From: Mariprofundaceae bacterium
Lineage (GTDB): Bacteria > Pseudomonadota > Zetaproteobacteria > Mariprofundales > Mariprofundaceae
DNA: 39,514 nt
Assembly: GCA_026994965.1 (NCBI GenBank)
Contig: JALWPO010000329.1
Span: forward strand, 1-39,514
Reading direction: 5' to 3'
Positions 19,014-27,972 of the stretch are shown here, piece by piece. Both the position numbers and the translations under genes were made by a program. Numbering within the stretch: position 1 is the first letter of the stretch; every line of letters begins with the position of its first letter. The notes under the pieces were generated by a model. It made no database searches. It saw only the letters and a program-made list of their open reading frames with translations, and was not told the DNA's origin.

Positions 19014-20393
19014 ATGATTATAACTTTATTGGCGATTGTCGCCATTCTTTACTTAGCACTGTATCTTGAGGATAGTTTCAAAGTTCCCTCGCCCTTAGGT
19101 CTGATTATTTTATCTTTTGGTATCCATGCATTAATGGGCAATCACTTTGCATTGATTGGAAATACCAAAGATTTTGCATTATTGGTGCTTTTTTTATTAC
19201 CTATTTTACTGGTCTCCGACTCCTTAGAATTAAGTGTTGCAGATTTGAAAAAGCATGGGTTGAGCTTGTTCTATTTGGCGGTTGTTGCTGTTGCTTTGTC
19301 TGTGTTAACCGCACTTTTGATGGGGAGCACACTCTTTAGTGAATATCATTTATCCACTGCTGCAATTATTGTGCTCTTTGCGATGGTCTTAGCGACAGAT
19401 CCTGTATCGGTGGTGAGTATTTTTTCTAAATTTACATTGCCGCATCAATTGAAAATTTTATGTGAAGGTGAAAGTTTATTCAATGATGCCACAGCATTAA
19501 TTGTATTTGTTTTTATTGGTTTGTATGCGCTTAATGGTGGTGAGATTACCACAGCCTATGTCACAGAAGTCAGTGTGTTGGTGGTTTTAGGCTCGGCTGC
19601 TTTGGGAGTGGCGTTTGGCTATACAGGATTGCTGTTGATGAAAAGCACAACCAATCGAACAGCCGAAATGCTGATTTTGATTTTTGTGGGCTATGCAAGC
19701 TTTGAACTTGCTGAATATTTTTATCTTATATTACATGTGTTGGGTATGCATTCACATATGCATTTATCAGGCATTCTGACTTGTATCTTTGCCATTATAA
19801 CGGTGAATCATCATATGATGCAGGCTGCGGCAGATGGTGAAGTAGCATTAAACCAACAGGAAGAAGATTTAAAAGAGAAACGTGACGTTGCCAATTGGGT
19901 GGTTTCTGCGGCAATCAGTAAGATTAAAGCGACTGTAGAAGAGCGAGAACGCCACGAGCGAACCAAGGAAGATATTCAGCTTTTAGCCTTGGTTGCCAAT
20001 ACGATATTATTTGTAGCCATGGCGGAGCTGATTGATGCATCGCTGCTTTGGCAATATAAAACAGAAATCATCATTATGTTTGTTGCCACAACTGTGATTC
20101 GTGCTGTGATGATGGCAAAGTTTGCTTTGATTGCGACACGGACCCATAAGATGGCGAACATGAATTTTCGTTGGTGGGGGGTACTAACCTTTGCCGGCAT
20201 CAAAGGAGGTTTATCCGTGGTGATGCTGATGATGATTCCACCATCATTTGAGCATTTGGAGATGTTTAAGGCTGTGGTGATTGGTGTTATTTTGCTCTCA
20301 ACCTTTGTTTATTCAGGTATATTAATTGTGTTGATTAGCAAGTATCAAGCGATTTTCTCCAAGGAAAAAGCCGAAGAGCATATGCATGAATAA
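19014..20393 (+). CDS. Cation/proton antiporter (CPA1/NhaP-like)
   Basis: FAMVLATDPVSVVSIFSKFTLPHQLKILCEGESLFNDATALIVF; polytopic. Confidence 0.88.
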   Translation: MIITLLAIVAILYLALYLEDSFKVPSPLGLIILSFGIHALMGNHFALIGNTKDFALLVLFLLPILLVSDSLELSVADLKKHGLSLFYLAVVAVALSVLTALLMGSTLFSEYHLSTAAIIVLFAMVLATDPVSVVSIFSKFTLPHQLKILCEGESLFNDATALIVFVFIGLYALNGGEITTAYVTEVSVLVVLGSAALGVAFGYTGLLLMKSTTNRTAEMLILIFVGYASFELAEYFYLILHVLGMHSHMHLSGILTCIFAIITVNHHMMQAAADGEVALNQQEEDLKEKRDVANWVVSAAISKIKATVEERERHERTKEDIQLLALVANTILFVAMAELIDASLLWQYKTEIIIMFVATTVIRAVMMAKFALIATRTHKMANMNFRWWGVLTFAGIKGGLSVVMLMMIPPSFEHLEMFKAVVIGVILLSTFVYSGILIVLISKYQAIFSKEKAEEHMHE

Positions 20394-20396
20394 TCT

Positions 20397-22001
20397 TTAT
20401 GAAGTAGATGATAAAATCATCGCGGCTGCTTTTAAACCATCCACTGCAGCGGATGTAATCCCGCCAGCATAGCCAGCACCTTCACCAATAGGATAAAGAT
20501 GTTCTAAAGATACCGATTGCATATGTTCATTGCGTTCCATTCGAATGGGCGAGCTGGTTCTTGATTCTACAGCCAAGATATTCACATCATCACTGATATA
20601 CCCTGGCATTTTTTGATTAAAATTGATTAAGCCTTGTTGCAAGGGTTGGGCAACCCATTGGGGAAAGAGTTGGTGTAGATCGGCAGCTTCTACCGATGGC
20701 TTAAAGCGTGTTGTGGCAAGTTTGCCTGTCGCCTGTTGGACGACAAAATCTGAAATACGCATGGCTGGTGCTGCATAGGGTGTTTGTGTCATATCAAAAC
20801 AACGCTTTTCAAGTTCGCGCTGGAAACGAATGCCGCATAATGCATCCTCACCCAAACCATGGCGTGCAATATCTTGAGGTGTGACTTGAGTAACAATACC
20901 TGAATTGGCAAATGGGCTTCTGCGGTGTGCATTGCTCATGCCATTGATAGCCATCATACCTTGCTCTGTTGGCGAAGGCACAATCAACCCACCTGGGCAC
21001 ATACAAAAACTGTACACACCACGTTTGCCTAAATAAGGGTCTTTGACTTGATGGGATAAACGGTATTCTGCTGCGCTTAAAGCAGGGTGATGAGCTTGCT
21101 CTTTGAATTGGCATGTATTCACCCAATCTTGCGGGTGCTCTGCGCGTACGCCCACAGCAAAATCTTTGGCTTGGATGTGTATGCCTTGTTGGTGTATGCC
21201 TTCAATGGTATCCCGTGCTGAATGACCAATAGCAAGCATAACATGCTCTGCCATGATTTCTTCGCCATTTTTTAAACGCACACCTGTAGCTTTGTTATTG
21301 TGCTTTAAAATATCTTGAACGCATGCGCCAAAGCGATAATCTACACCCAAGGATAATAAATGGTGACGCATATTGCGCACAATACGCACCAATTTATCTG
21401 TACCTAAATGTGGATGTGCATCAATCAGAATATTTTTATCTGCACCAAAGCGAATAAATTCAGCCAAGACATGGCGAATAAAAGGGTGCTTGATTCGGGT
21501 GTAGAGTTTGCCATCGGTGTATGTGCCCGCGCCACCTTCACCAAAGCAGATATTGCTTTCAGTATTTAACTCACCGCGACTGCGTAAACGCCCAATATCG
21601 CGCATACGTTTTTCAACAGGCTGGCCACGTTCCAATAAGGTGACACGCTGTCCAGCTTCTGCCAATGCCAATGCCGCAAATAAACCCGCAGGCCCAGCGC
21701 CAACAATGATGATATGCTGTTTATTGTGTTTGTGTTTTAAGCTTTCAGGTTTGGGAACATCCAAAGAATATGATGGCAGAATTTGGGCTTGCGTTGGAAG
21801 TGTTGTAGCCTCATCCACTTTACACTCAACACTACAAATCCAATGAATATTATTGCGCCTGCGCGCATCAATAGCGCGCCGCACAATCGTGGCTTGGATG
21901 ATAGCAGAGGCAGGGATATTGCTCTGCTTGGCAATGGCTGCGATTAAAGTGGTGTGATGGCTATCTAAATCAAGCCTGATATTGTTCAGACGAATCAGCA
22001 C
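20397..22001 (-). CDS. NAD(P)/FAD-dependent oxidoreductase (COG2509-like)
   Basis: HIIIVGAGPAGLFAALALAEAGQRVTLLERGQPVEKRMRDI, NICFGEGGAGTYTDGKLYTR, YPIGEGAGYAGGITSAAVDGLKAA. Confidence 0.9.
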   Translation of the reverse strand: MLIRLNNIRLDLDSHHTTLIAAIAKQSNIPASAIIQATIVRRAIDARRRNNIHWICSVECKVDEATTLPTQAQILPSYSLDVPKPESLKHKHNKQHIIIVGAGPAGLFAALALAEAGQRVTLLERGQPVEKRMRDIGRLRSRGELNTESNICFGEGGAGTYTDGKLYTRIKHPFIRHVLAEFIRFGADKNILIDAHPHLGTDKLVRIVRNMRHHLLSLGVDYRFGACVQDILKHNNKATGVRLKNGEEIMAEHVMLAIGHSARDTIEGIHQQGIHIQAKDFAVGVRAEHPQDWVNTCQFKEQAHHPALSAAEYRLSHQVKDPYLGKRGVYSFCMCPGGLIVPSPTEQGMMAINGMSNAHRRSPFANSGIVTQVTPQDIARHGLGEDALCGIRFQRELEKRCFDMTQTPYAAPAMRISDFVVQQATGKLATTRFKPSVEAADLHQLFPQWVAQPLQQGLINFNQKMPGYISDDVNILAVESRTSSPIRMERNEHMQSVSLEHLYPIGEGAGYAGGITSAAVDGLKAAAMILSSTS

Positions 22002-22010
22002 GATTTTTAA

Positions 22011-22592
22011 TCAATCATCGGCTTTAAAATGGTTTTTAACATGATGGTGAGCATAGCGCCTGTACAGTATAAAAGCGATGATGGTTAGCGCGACAATCGT
22101 AATCACCAGACCCCATATGCCAAAGCGTTGTAAAATCTCTAAGCCAGCAAAACCTAAGAAATGACCAGCACTGTAAATCACAATAGCCCAGATGATGCAA
22201 TTGATGATTTGCAACATAAAGAATCGCCAAAACTCAATGGAGGAGCAGCCAAATAAAATCGCTGCAACCAAACGTGTGCCATATAAATATTGAAAGATAA
22301 AAATAGACCAATGGGCATATTTATCTAAAATCAGATTAGCTTTGGGGGCATGGCGGCGAAGGCTAGGGATGCTTTGAATCATGCGTTCACCACGCCAGCG
22401 ACCCAGTGCAAAAAAGAATAAATGTCCTGCAAATGCACCCAATGCTGCCACAACAATGACTTTCCATGTCTCTAGCATGCCCGCCGCTGCCAATGCTGCT
22501 GCCGCGATAAATACGCTTTCACCTTCAATAAAAGTCCAGATAAACACAGCCCAATAGCTATATTGCTCGACAAATTCTTTAGCCCATTCCAT
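22011..22592 (-). CDS. DedA family membrane protein
   Basis: WAVFIWTFIEGESVFIAAAALAAAGML, GAFAGHLFFFALGRWRGERMI, FIFQYLYGTRLVAAILFGCSSIEFWRF. Confidence 0.88.
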   Translation of the reverse strand: MEWAKEFVEQYSYWAVFIWTFIEGESVFIAAAALAAAGMLETWKVIVVAALGAFAGHLFFFALGRWRGERMIQSIPSLRRHAPKANLILDKYAHWSIFIFQYLYGTRLVAAILFGCSSIEFWRFFMLQIINCIIWAIVIYSAGHFLGFAGLEILQRFGIWGLVITIVALTIIAFILYRRYAHHHVKNHFKADD

Positions 22593-22661
22593 GCGGCGAC
22601 TATAGCGCTGAATATAAAAAATGGTATGGGATTGCTAGGGTGAAAGCGTTAGTCTTGCGCC

Positions 22662-23603
22662 ATGTCTGTTTATACTGAACTTACCCATGCGGATATGGCG
22701 CATATTCTTAAAGATTATCATTTGGGCGCGTTGCATGCCTTTGAGGGCATTGCTGCGGGCATTGAAAATAGCAATTTTTTTATTGATACCGAGCAAGGCC
22801 GTTTTGTATTGACCATATTTGAGCGTATGGATGCGATGGAGTTGCCTTATTTTATGCGTCTGATGCGGCATTTGGCGAAAGAGGGTTTATCTTGCCCTGA
22901 TGTGATGCAGCGCTCCGATGGTTCATTGTTGTTTGAAATTCATGCCGGCGATGAAAAAAAATCAGGCTGTATCGTGTCTTGTTTGCATGGTAAAACACTG
23001 GATGATTTGAATATGGCACAATTGCATGCATCGGGTAGAGCTTTGGCTCAGCTTCATCTTGCAGGGCAATCTTTTGCTGAGAAACGGGATAATCCAACTG
23101 GTATGCATTGGCTGGAAACGCATATTGAAAAAGTGAGTGATGGTGTGCGCCATCAATATGGTGAGGCAGCTTCAGATTTACTCAAAAGCGAGCTTTTATT
23201 TCAGCAATCCCAAGCTTTCGATAGACTGCCGCAGGGCGTGATTCATGGTGATTTATTTGTGGATAATATTCTTTTTGATGGTGAAGAAGTCTCGGGTATT
23301 ATTGATTTTTACTATGCACATACAGCGCCTTGGGCAATGGATATTGCGATTGCATTGAATGCACAAGCTGTAGCACTTGGTGATGAGGATAAGTTGCGTA
23401 TGCAATCCTTTTTGGAGGGTTATGAATCGCTCAGGGTATTGCGGGCGGATGAAAAAGAGATGTTGCCTGTATTGCTTCGTTTGGCGGCGTTGCGCTTTTG
23501 GGTGTCACGATTGTTTGATGCGCTGTTTCCAAGGGGTGGCGCGATGACGCAAACCAAAGACCCAGAAGAGTATCGAAAGAAACTGTTATTTCATCGTATG
23601 TAA
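22662..23603 (+). CDS. thrB: Homoserine kinase (APH/choline kinase-like ThrB)
   Basis: VYTELTHADMAHILKDYHLG, GIAAGIENSNFFIDTEQGRFVLTIFE, GVIHGDLFVDNILFDGEEVSGIIDFYYA. Confidence 0.92.
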   Translation: MSVYTELTHADMAHILKDYHLGALHAFEGIAAGIENSNFFIDTEQGRFVLTIFERMDAMELPYFMRLMRHLAKEGLSCPDVMQRSDGSLLFEIHAGDEKKSGCIVSCLHGKTLDDLNMAQLHASGRALAQLHLAGQSFAEKRDNPTGMHWLETHIEKVSDGVRHQYGEAASDLLKSELLFQQSQAFDRLPQGVIHGDLFVDNILFDGEEVSGIIDFYYAHTAPWAMDIAIALNAQAVALGDEDKLRMQSFLEGYESLRVLRADEKEMLPVLLRLAALRFWVSRLFDALFPRGGAMTQTKDPEEYRKKLLFHRM

Positions 23604-23655
23604 AATTCCAGATACCTCTGGAAGTATTGGGTACTAATCTTGTTGAAGGCTGCTG

Positions 23656-23841
23656 ATGACACCAGAGCATATTTTAAATGCAGTAGCTATGGCTTGTGCT
23701 TTTTTAGGCGCGTGGATTATTCAAGTTCAAATGCGAGCGCATCAATGTACCAAGCATCAAAGAAGTGCTGGTGTGTTGGCTTGGATTATGGCTATGCTTT
23801 TGTGGGTTGTAGTTATTGGTTTATTTTTTAAGCCGATTTAA
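23656..23841 (+). CDS. Small hypothetical membrane protein (61 aa, two hydrophobic segments)
   Basis: MTPEHILNAVAMACAFLGAWIIQVQMRAHQCTKHQRSAGVLAWIMAMLLWVVVIGLFFKPI; no clear RBS. Confidence 0.5.
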   Translation: MTPEHILNAVAMACAFLGAWIIQVQMRAHQCTKHQRSAGVLAWIMAMLLWVVVIGLFFKPI

Positions 23842-23963
23842 TTGCAGAGGAGCGGTGGTGATAGCAAAGCAATAATATCAAAACAAAAAAACAATTGTGT
23901 CCGAATTTGCTAAATAATTGCCATAAGCGCAATCCTGAAATAGCGTTTGTCTATGAGGCAACA

Positions 23964-24809
23964 ATGGCTATCCTAAATGAATTTGGCAGCAGTTGGACTG
24001 AAACCAAACTATCTATCCTAAAGAAATACATCTCTTTTTACACTACAGCTCTATCCAAACAGCCCTTCACGCTTGTATATATTGATGGTTTTGCAGGCAC
24101 AGGCGAATGCAGAATCAAATTAAGTGATGGTCGGAAGGTTACAATCCCAGGCTCTGCAAAAATTGCTTTACAGAATGAACCGCCTTTTAAATATTTAATT
24201 TTCATCGAAAAAGATGGTAAAAAAGTAGCGGCTTTGAAAGAACTATGTGAAAAAAAGAATGCAAGGTATGATACTTTCATATTCCATGCTGATGCAAATA
24301 AAGAGTTAGCTCGGGTTTGTGAATTTCTTGATAAGAAAAGTATGCGTGCTGTAGCTTTTATTGATCCATTTGGTATGGAAATACATTGGAAAACACTTGA
24401 GAATTTAGCTGCAACAAAATGTGTTGATATGATTTTTCTTTTTTCCTTAAGTGGACTTTACAGACAAGTCGAAAGAAAAATAAAAGAAGACTTTGATGAG
24501 CATAAAGCTACTTCCCTTGACCGTTTTTTAGGCACCCAAAATTGGCGTGATGAGTTCTACGAAGAAGAGAAACAAACGAATCTCTTTGGTGAGCCAGAAG
24601 GCTATAGAAGAAAGCTTGATTACATGGGAATGCTAGAATTTTCAAAAAAACGAATGGCTGAAATCTTTCCTTTTATTTCAGATCCTTTACTGCTGCCACA
24701 AAAAGGTGCACCACAATTTGCTCTCTTTTTAGCAGTCTCAAATGGGAACCCCAAAGCATTTGCCCTCGCCAAAAGAGTTTATGCAGATATTACGAACAAA
24801 TACGAATGA
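23964..24809 (+). CDS. tcmP: Three-Cys-motif partner protein (TcmP-like), predicted Rossmann methyltransferase fold
   Basis: FTLVYIDGFAGTGECRI, PGSAKIAL, RAVAFIDPFGMEIHWKTL, ending ALAKRVYADITNKYE; start set at MAILNEFGSSWTETKLSIL. Confidence 0.8.
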   Translation: MAILNEFGSSWTETKLSILKKYISFYTTALSKQPFTLVYIDGFAGTGECRIKLSDGRKVTIPGSAKIALQNEPPFKYLIFIEKDGKKVAALKELCEKKNARYDTFIFHADANKELARVCEFLDKKSMRAVAFIDPFGMEIHWKTLENLAATKCVDMIFLFSLSGLYRQVERKIKEDFDEHKATSLDRFLGTQNWRDEFYEEEKQTNLFGEPEGYRRKLDYMGMLEFSKKRMAEIFPFISDPLLLPQKGAPQFALFLAVSNGNPKAFALAKRVYADITNKYE

Positions 24810-25559
24810 CTATAAATACATCTCATTTCCTTGAGGGTACTGATTGTATATTCGCCCCTTAAGTGCCCGACCATTTCTATGTTTGTCTCTTTTTATTCCA
24901 TCAGAGCCCCATGTGCCCCATTGTTTAAAGAAGAATGATACGTTTGATTGCTCGCACTGCTTCTGAATTGACTCAACCCAAGTTTGTTCCATTGGTCTAG
25001 CTTTTGATCCTGATTCTCCACCAACAATTACCCAATGAATACCCTTAAGAGAGATGTTTCCAATGTCTTCCAGCAAAGGTTCAACAGAAAGGAACCGTAT
25101 GCTTGCATTAACCTGTCGAAGATAGTCAATCCGAGGGACTCCATATTCTTTGTCTTCAACAGACACCCCTAGCCAAACGTTTTCAGGTACAGGGTTCTTA
25201 GAAAAATACTCAGGCAGACGAGAGGCTCTTTTAGTAAGGATTTGATACGTATGATGAGGTGTTTCTCTAATAATATTAAGCACTTTATCAATATACTTAT
25301 CAGGGATGTCTTCGTGGAATAGGTCGCTCATGGAGTTAACAAAATAAACTGTAGGTGACTTTCGTCTTAAAGGTTGCTGCAAACGGTGTTCAATTAAACT
25401 TAACTCAAAACCATTGTCATAACCAGGTGTTCCCATTGCCTTGAGTCTTTTAGCCATAACTTCGGCATAACAATGCTTGCAGCCAGGTGAAATTTTTGTG
25501 CACCCTGTCGTTGGGTTCCAAGTTTGCTCTGTCCATTCAATTTTACTCTGGGTAGCCAT
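24810..25559 (-). CDS. Phage Gp37/Gp68-like DUF5131 family protein with three-Cys motif (radical-SAM/SPL-like)
   Basis: IEWTEQTWNPTTGCTKISPGCKHCYAEVMAKRL, ILTKRASRL, VWLGVSVEDKEYGVPRIDYLRQ, FLSVEPLLEDIG, VIVGGESGSKARPM. Confidence 0.9.
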   Translation of the reverse strand: MATQSKIEWTEQTWNPTTGCTKISPGCKHCYAEVMAKRLKAMGTPGYDNGFELSLIEHRLQQPLRRKSPTVYFVNSMSDLFHEDIPDKYIDKVLNIIRETPHHTYQILTKRASRLPEYFSKNPVPENVWLGVSVEDKEYGVPRIDYLRQVNASIRFLSVEPLLEDIGNISLKGIHWVIVGGESGSKARPMEQTWVESIQKQCEQSNVSFFFKQWGTWGSDGIKRDKHRNGRALKGRIYNQYPQGNEMYL

Positions 25560-25691
25560 AGGTTGGAACTATAGCGATGAACAGCGATTTTCTCTAGCTA
25601 TTTCAAATTTATTCAACATGCTCTTTTTGTAGAAAAAAGTTGTGTGTTTGTTTTTTGCTGGCAGTGATATGAAGCATGCTATTGATATGCG

Positions 25692-25720
25692 TTGATTTTG
25701 CAGGGCAGTAGCGGCATAGT
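25692..25720 (+). promoter_or_regulatory. Putative promoter of tRNA-Leu (TTGATT-N17-CATAGT, then TCGCGCCGC discriminator)
   Basis: Hexamers with 17-bp spacing upstream of tRNA-Leu. Confidence 0.5.
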
Positions 25721-25789
25721 TCGCGCCGCATTTAAGGTGGTGGCTGTACGCACCGCTGTTTTGCTTTTTGTTCTTTTCTATTTTCTCAT

Positions 25790-25873
<84 letters not shown>

Positions 25874-25937
25874 TTTTTAATCACATGATGTGATTTCAAC
25901 ATTGAGATAGACAACTTTCTATGATGGAGATTCATCA

Positions 25938-27269
25938 ATGATTCAAACCAATGTAAAACAATTAAGCGATAATGAGCATCAGGTTCATGTGACGCTACCA
26001 CAATCAGAATACGATAGAGTTTATGCAGAGCAGGCGCATAAGCTATCCACCCAGGTTAAACTGCCAGGGTTTCGTCCAGGCAAAACACCAGCACATGTGA
26101 TTCAAAAGCAATTTGGCGCAAAATTACATGAAGATACAGTGTCTGAATTATTACAAGCCCATTATGTGGGGGCGATTGAATCATCGGGTCTCACGCCTGC
26201 GGTGCAACCTGAATTGAATATGCCAGAAGTTCAACCCAATGGTGAGTTTACATTTACGCTTAATGTAACCACTTGGCCAAAAGTTAAAGTTGCAAAACTT
26301 TCCAAGCTAAAATTTGATGAAGTAAGCGTTAGTGTTGAAAAGTCAGATGTAGATGCTGTAATTGAGCGCTTGCAAAAATCACAAGTCAGTTATGAAATTG
26401 AAGATGGTCGCAAAGCTGAGAATGGTGATCAAGTGACCATTGATTTTGTTGGTTTTGTGGATGATGAAGCTTTTGAAGGTGGCGATGGCGAAAACCATGC
26501 TCTTGTTTTGGGCTCTGGGCAGTTTATTCCAGGCTTTGAAGAGCAATTGGTGGGTAAAAAAGCAGGTGAGCACGTGACTGTAGAAGTTACTTTTCCTGAA
26601 CAGTATCAAGCAGCACATTTGGCAGGAAAGGCGGCGCGTTTTGAAACAGATGTGAAGTCAGTAGCTAAAGCTGTGCCAGCTGAAAACGAAGATGATTTGG
26701 CAAAATTACTTGGTTTTGATGATGCAAAAGCCTTGCGTGATGATGCAGAGAAACGCTTGCAAGGTGAGGCTGAAGAAGCTTCAAAGCAGGCTACACGTGA
26801 TGCTGCATTGGATGCGCTATTAGAGGCTAATCCTATTGAAATGCCAGCAAGATTGGTTGAAGAAGAAATGAAAAATACCATGCAGCGTGTTGCGCAGAAT
26901 ATGAGGCAGCAAGGCATGGATGTGAACAATGAAATGTTTGCTGATGAAGCGTTTAAAAAAGAGGTGCGTGAACGCTCTGTACGCAGTTTGAAATTATCTA
27001 CGTTGATTCAAGCTGTACGAGATATGGCCAAGCTTGAGTTGGATGAAGCAGAAGTTGATGCTGAGTTGGTGCGTATGGCTGAGCAGTATCCTGAAGAGCA
27101 ACGTGAGCAATTTATAACATGGGTGAAATCTCAGAATGAGCAATTGGCAGGTGTTCGTGATCGTTTATTGGAACAAAAATGCATTGAACATATTGTCAGC
27201 GAGGCTAAAACCAAGGTGGTTTCCAAAGCATTATCGGCATGGCAGCAGGAGCAAGATGGTCAGGCGTAA
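25938..27269 (+). CDS. tig: Trigger factor
   Basis: LPGFRPGKTPAHVIQKQFG, NGDQVTIDFVGFVDDEAFEGGDGENHALVLGSGQFIPGFEEQLVGKKAGE. Confidence 0.97.
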   Translation: MIQTNVKQLSDNEHQVHVTLPQSEYDRVYAEQAHKLSTQVKLPGFRPGKTPAHVIQKQFGAKLHEDTVSELLQAHYVGAIESSGLTPAVQPELNMPEVQPNGEFTFTLNVTTWPKVKVAKLSKLKFDEVSVSVEKSDVDAVIERLQKSQVSYEIEDGRKAENGDQVTIDFVGFVDDEAFEGGDGENHALVLGSGQFIPGFEEQLVGKKAGEHVTVEVTFPEQYQAAHLAGKAARFETDVKSVAKAVPAENEDDLAKLLGFDDAKALRDDAEKRLQGEAEEASKQATRDAALDALLEANPIEMPARLVEEEMKNTMQRVAQNMRQQGMDVNNEMFADEAFKKEVRERSVRSLKLSTLIQAVRDMAKLELDEAEVDAELVRMAEQYPEEQREQFITWVKSQNEQLAGVRDRLLEQKCIEHIVSEAKTKVVSKALSAWQQEQDGQA

Positions 27270-27327
27270 TTTTTCTGTTTAGGGTTAGACCCATAACAGC
27301 TTGATGTTGTAAGAAAAAGGAGTGGCT

Positions 27328-27927
27328 ATGAATCTGGTTCCAATGGTAGTGGAGCGTACATCACGAGGTGAGCGTTCATACGATATTTTTTCTCGACTTT
27401 TAAAAGAACGCATTGTTTTTCTTAGTGGTCAGGTAGATGATCATATGGCAAACCTGATTACAGCACAGTTGTTATTTTTAGAAGCAGAAGGTCCTGATAA
27501 AGATGTTTATATGTACATCAATAGTCCTGGCGGCTTGGTGACAGCGGGTATGGCGATTTATGATACGATGCAATATATTCGCTGTGATGTATCCACGTTG
27601 TGTGTGGGTCAAGCTGCGAGCATGGGCGCACATTTATTGGCATCGGGCGCCAATGGCAAGCGTTTTGCTTTACCTAACGCACGGATTATGATTCATCAGC
27701 CATTGGGTGGCTTTCAAGGGCAGGCAACAGATATTGAAATTCATGCACGTGAGATTTTAAAGCTGAAAGATCATATGAATGCAATGATGGCAGAGCATAC
27801 AGGCCAGCCATTGGAGAAAGTCGCTGAGGATGTTGAGCGGGATTACTTTTTAAGTGCTCAAGAGGCTTGCGATTATGGCTTGGTGGATAAAGTGTTGGCA
27901 TCGCGTTCGGAAATGGCGAAAGACTAA
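27328..27927 (+). CDS. clpP: ATP-dependent Clp protease proteolytic subunit
   Basis: [68 protein letters not shown]. Confidence 0.98.
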   Translation: MNLVPMVVERTSRGERSYDIFSRLLKERIVFLSGQVDDHMANLITAQLLFLEAEGPDKDVYMYINSPGGLVTAGMAIYDTMQYIRCDVSTLCVGQAASMGAHLLASGANGKRFALPNARIMIHQPLGGFQGQATDIEIHAREILKLKDHMNAMMAEHTGQPLEKVAEDVERDYFLSAQEACDYGLVDKVLASRSEMAKD

Positions 27928-27972
27928 TCAATCATACTTGGTATGAAATAAAAAAGTCGATGGAGCTTTGGC

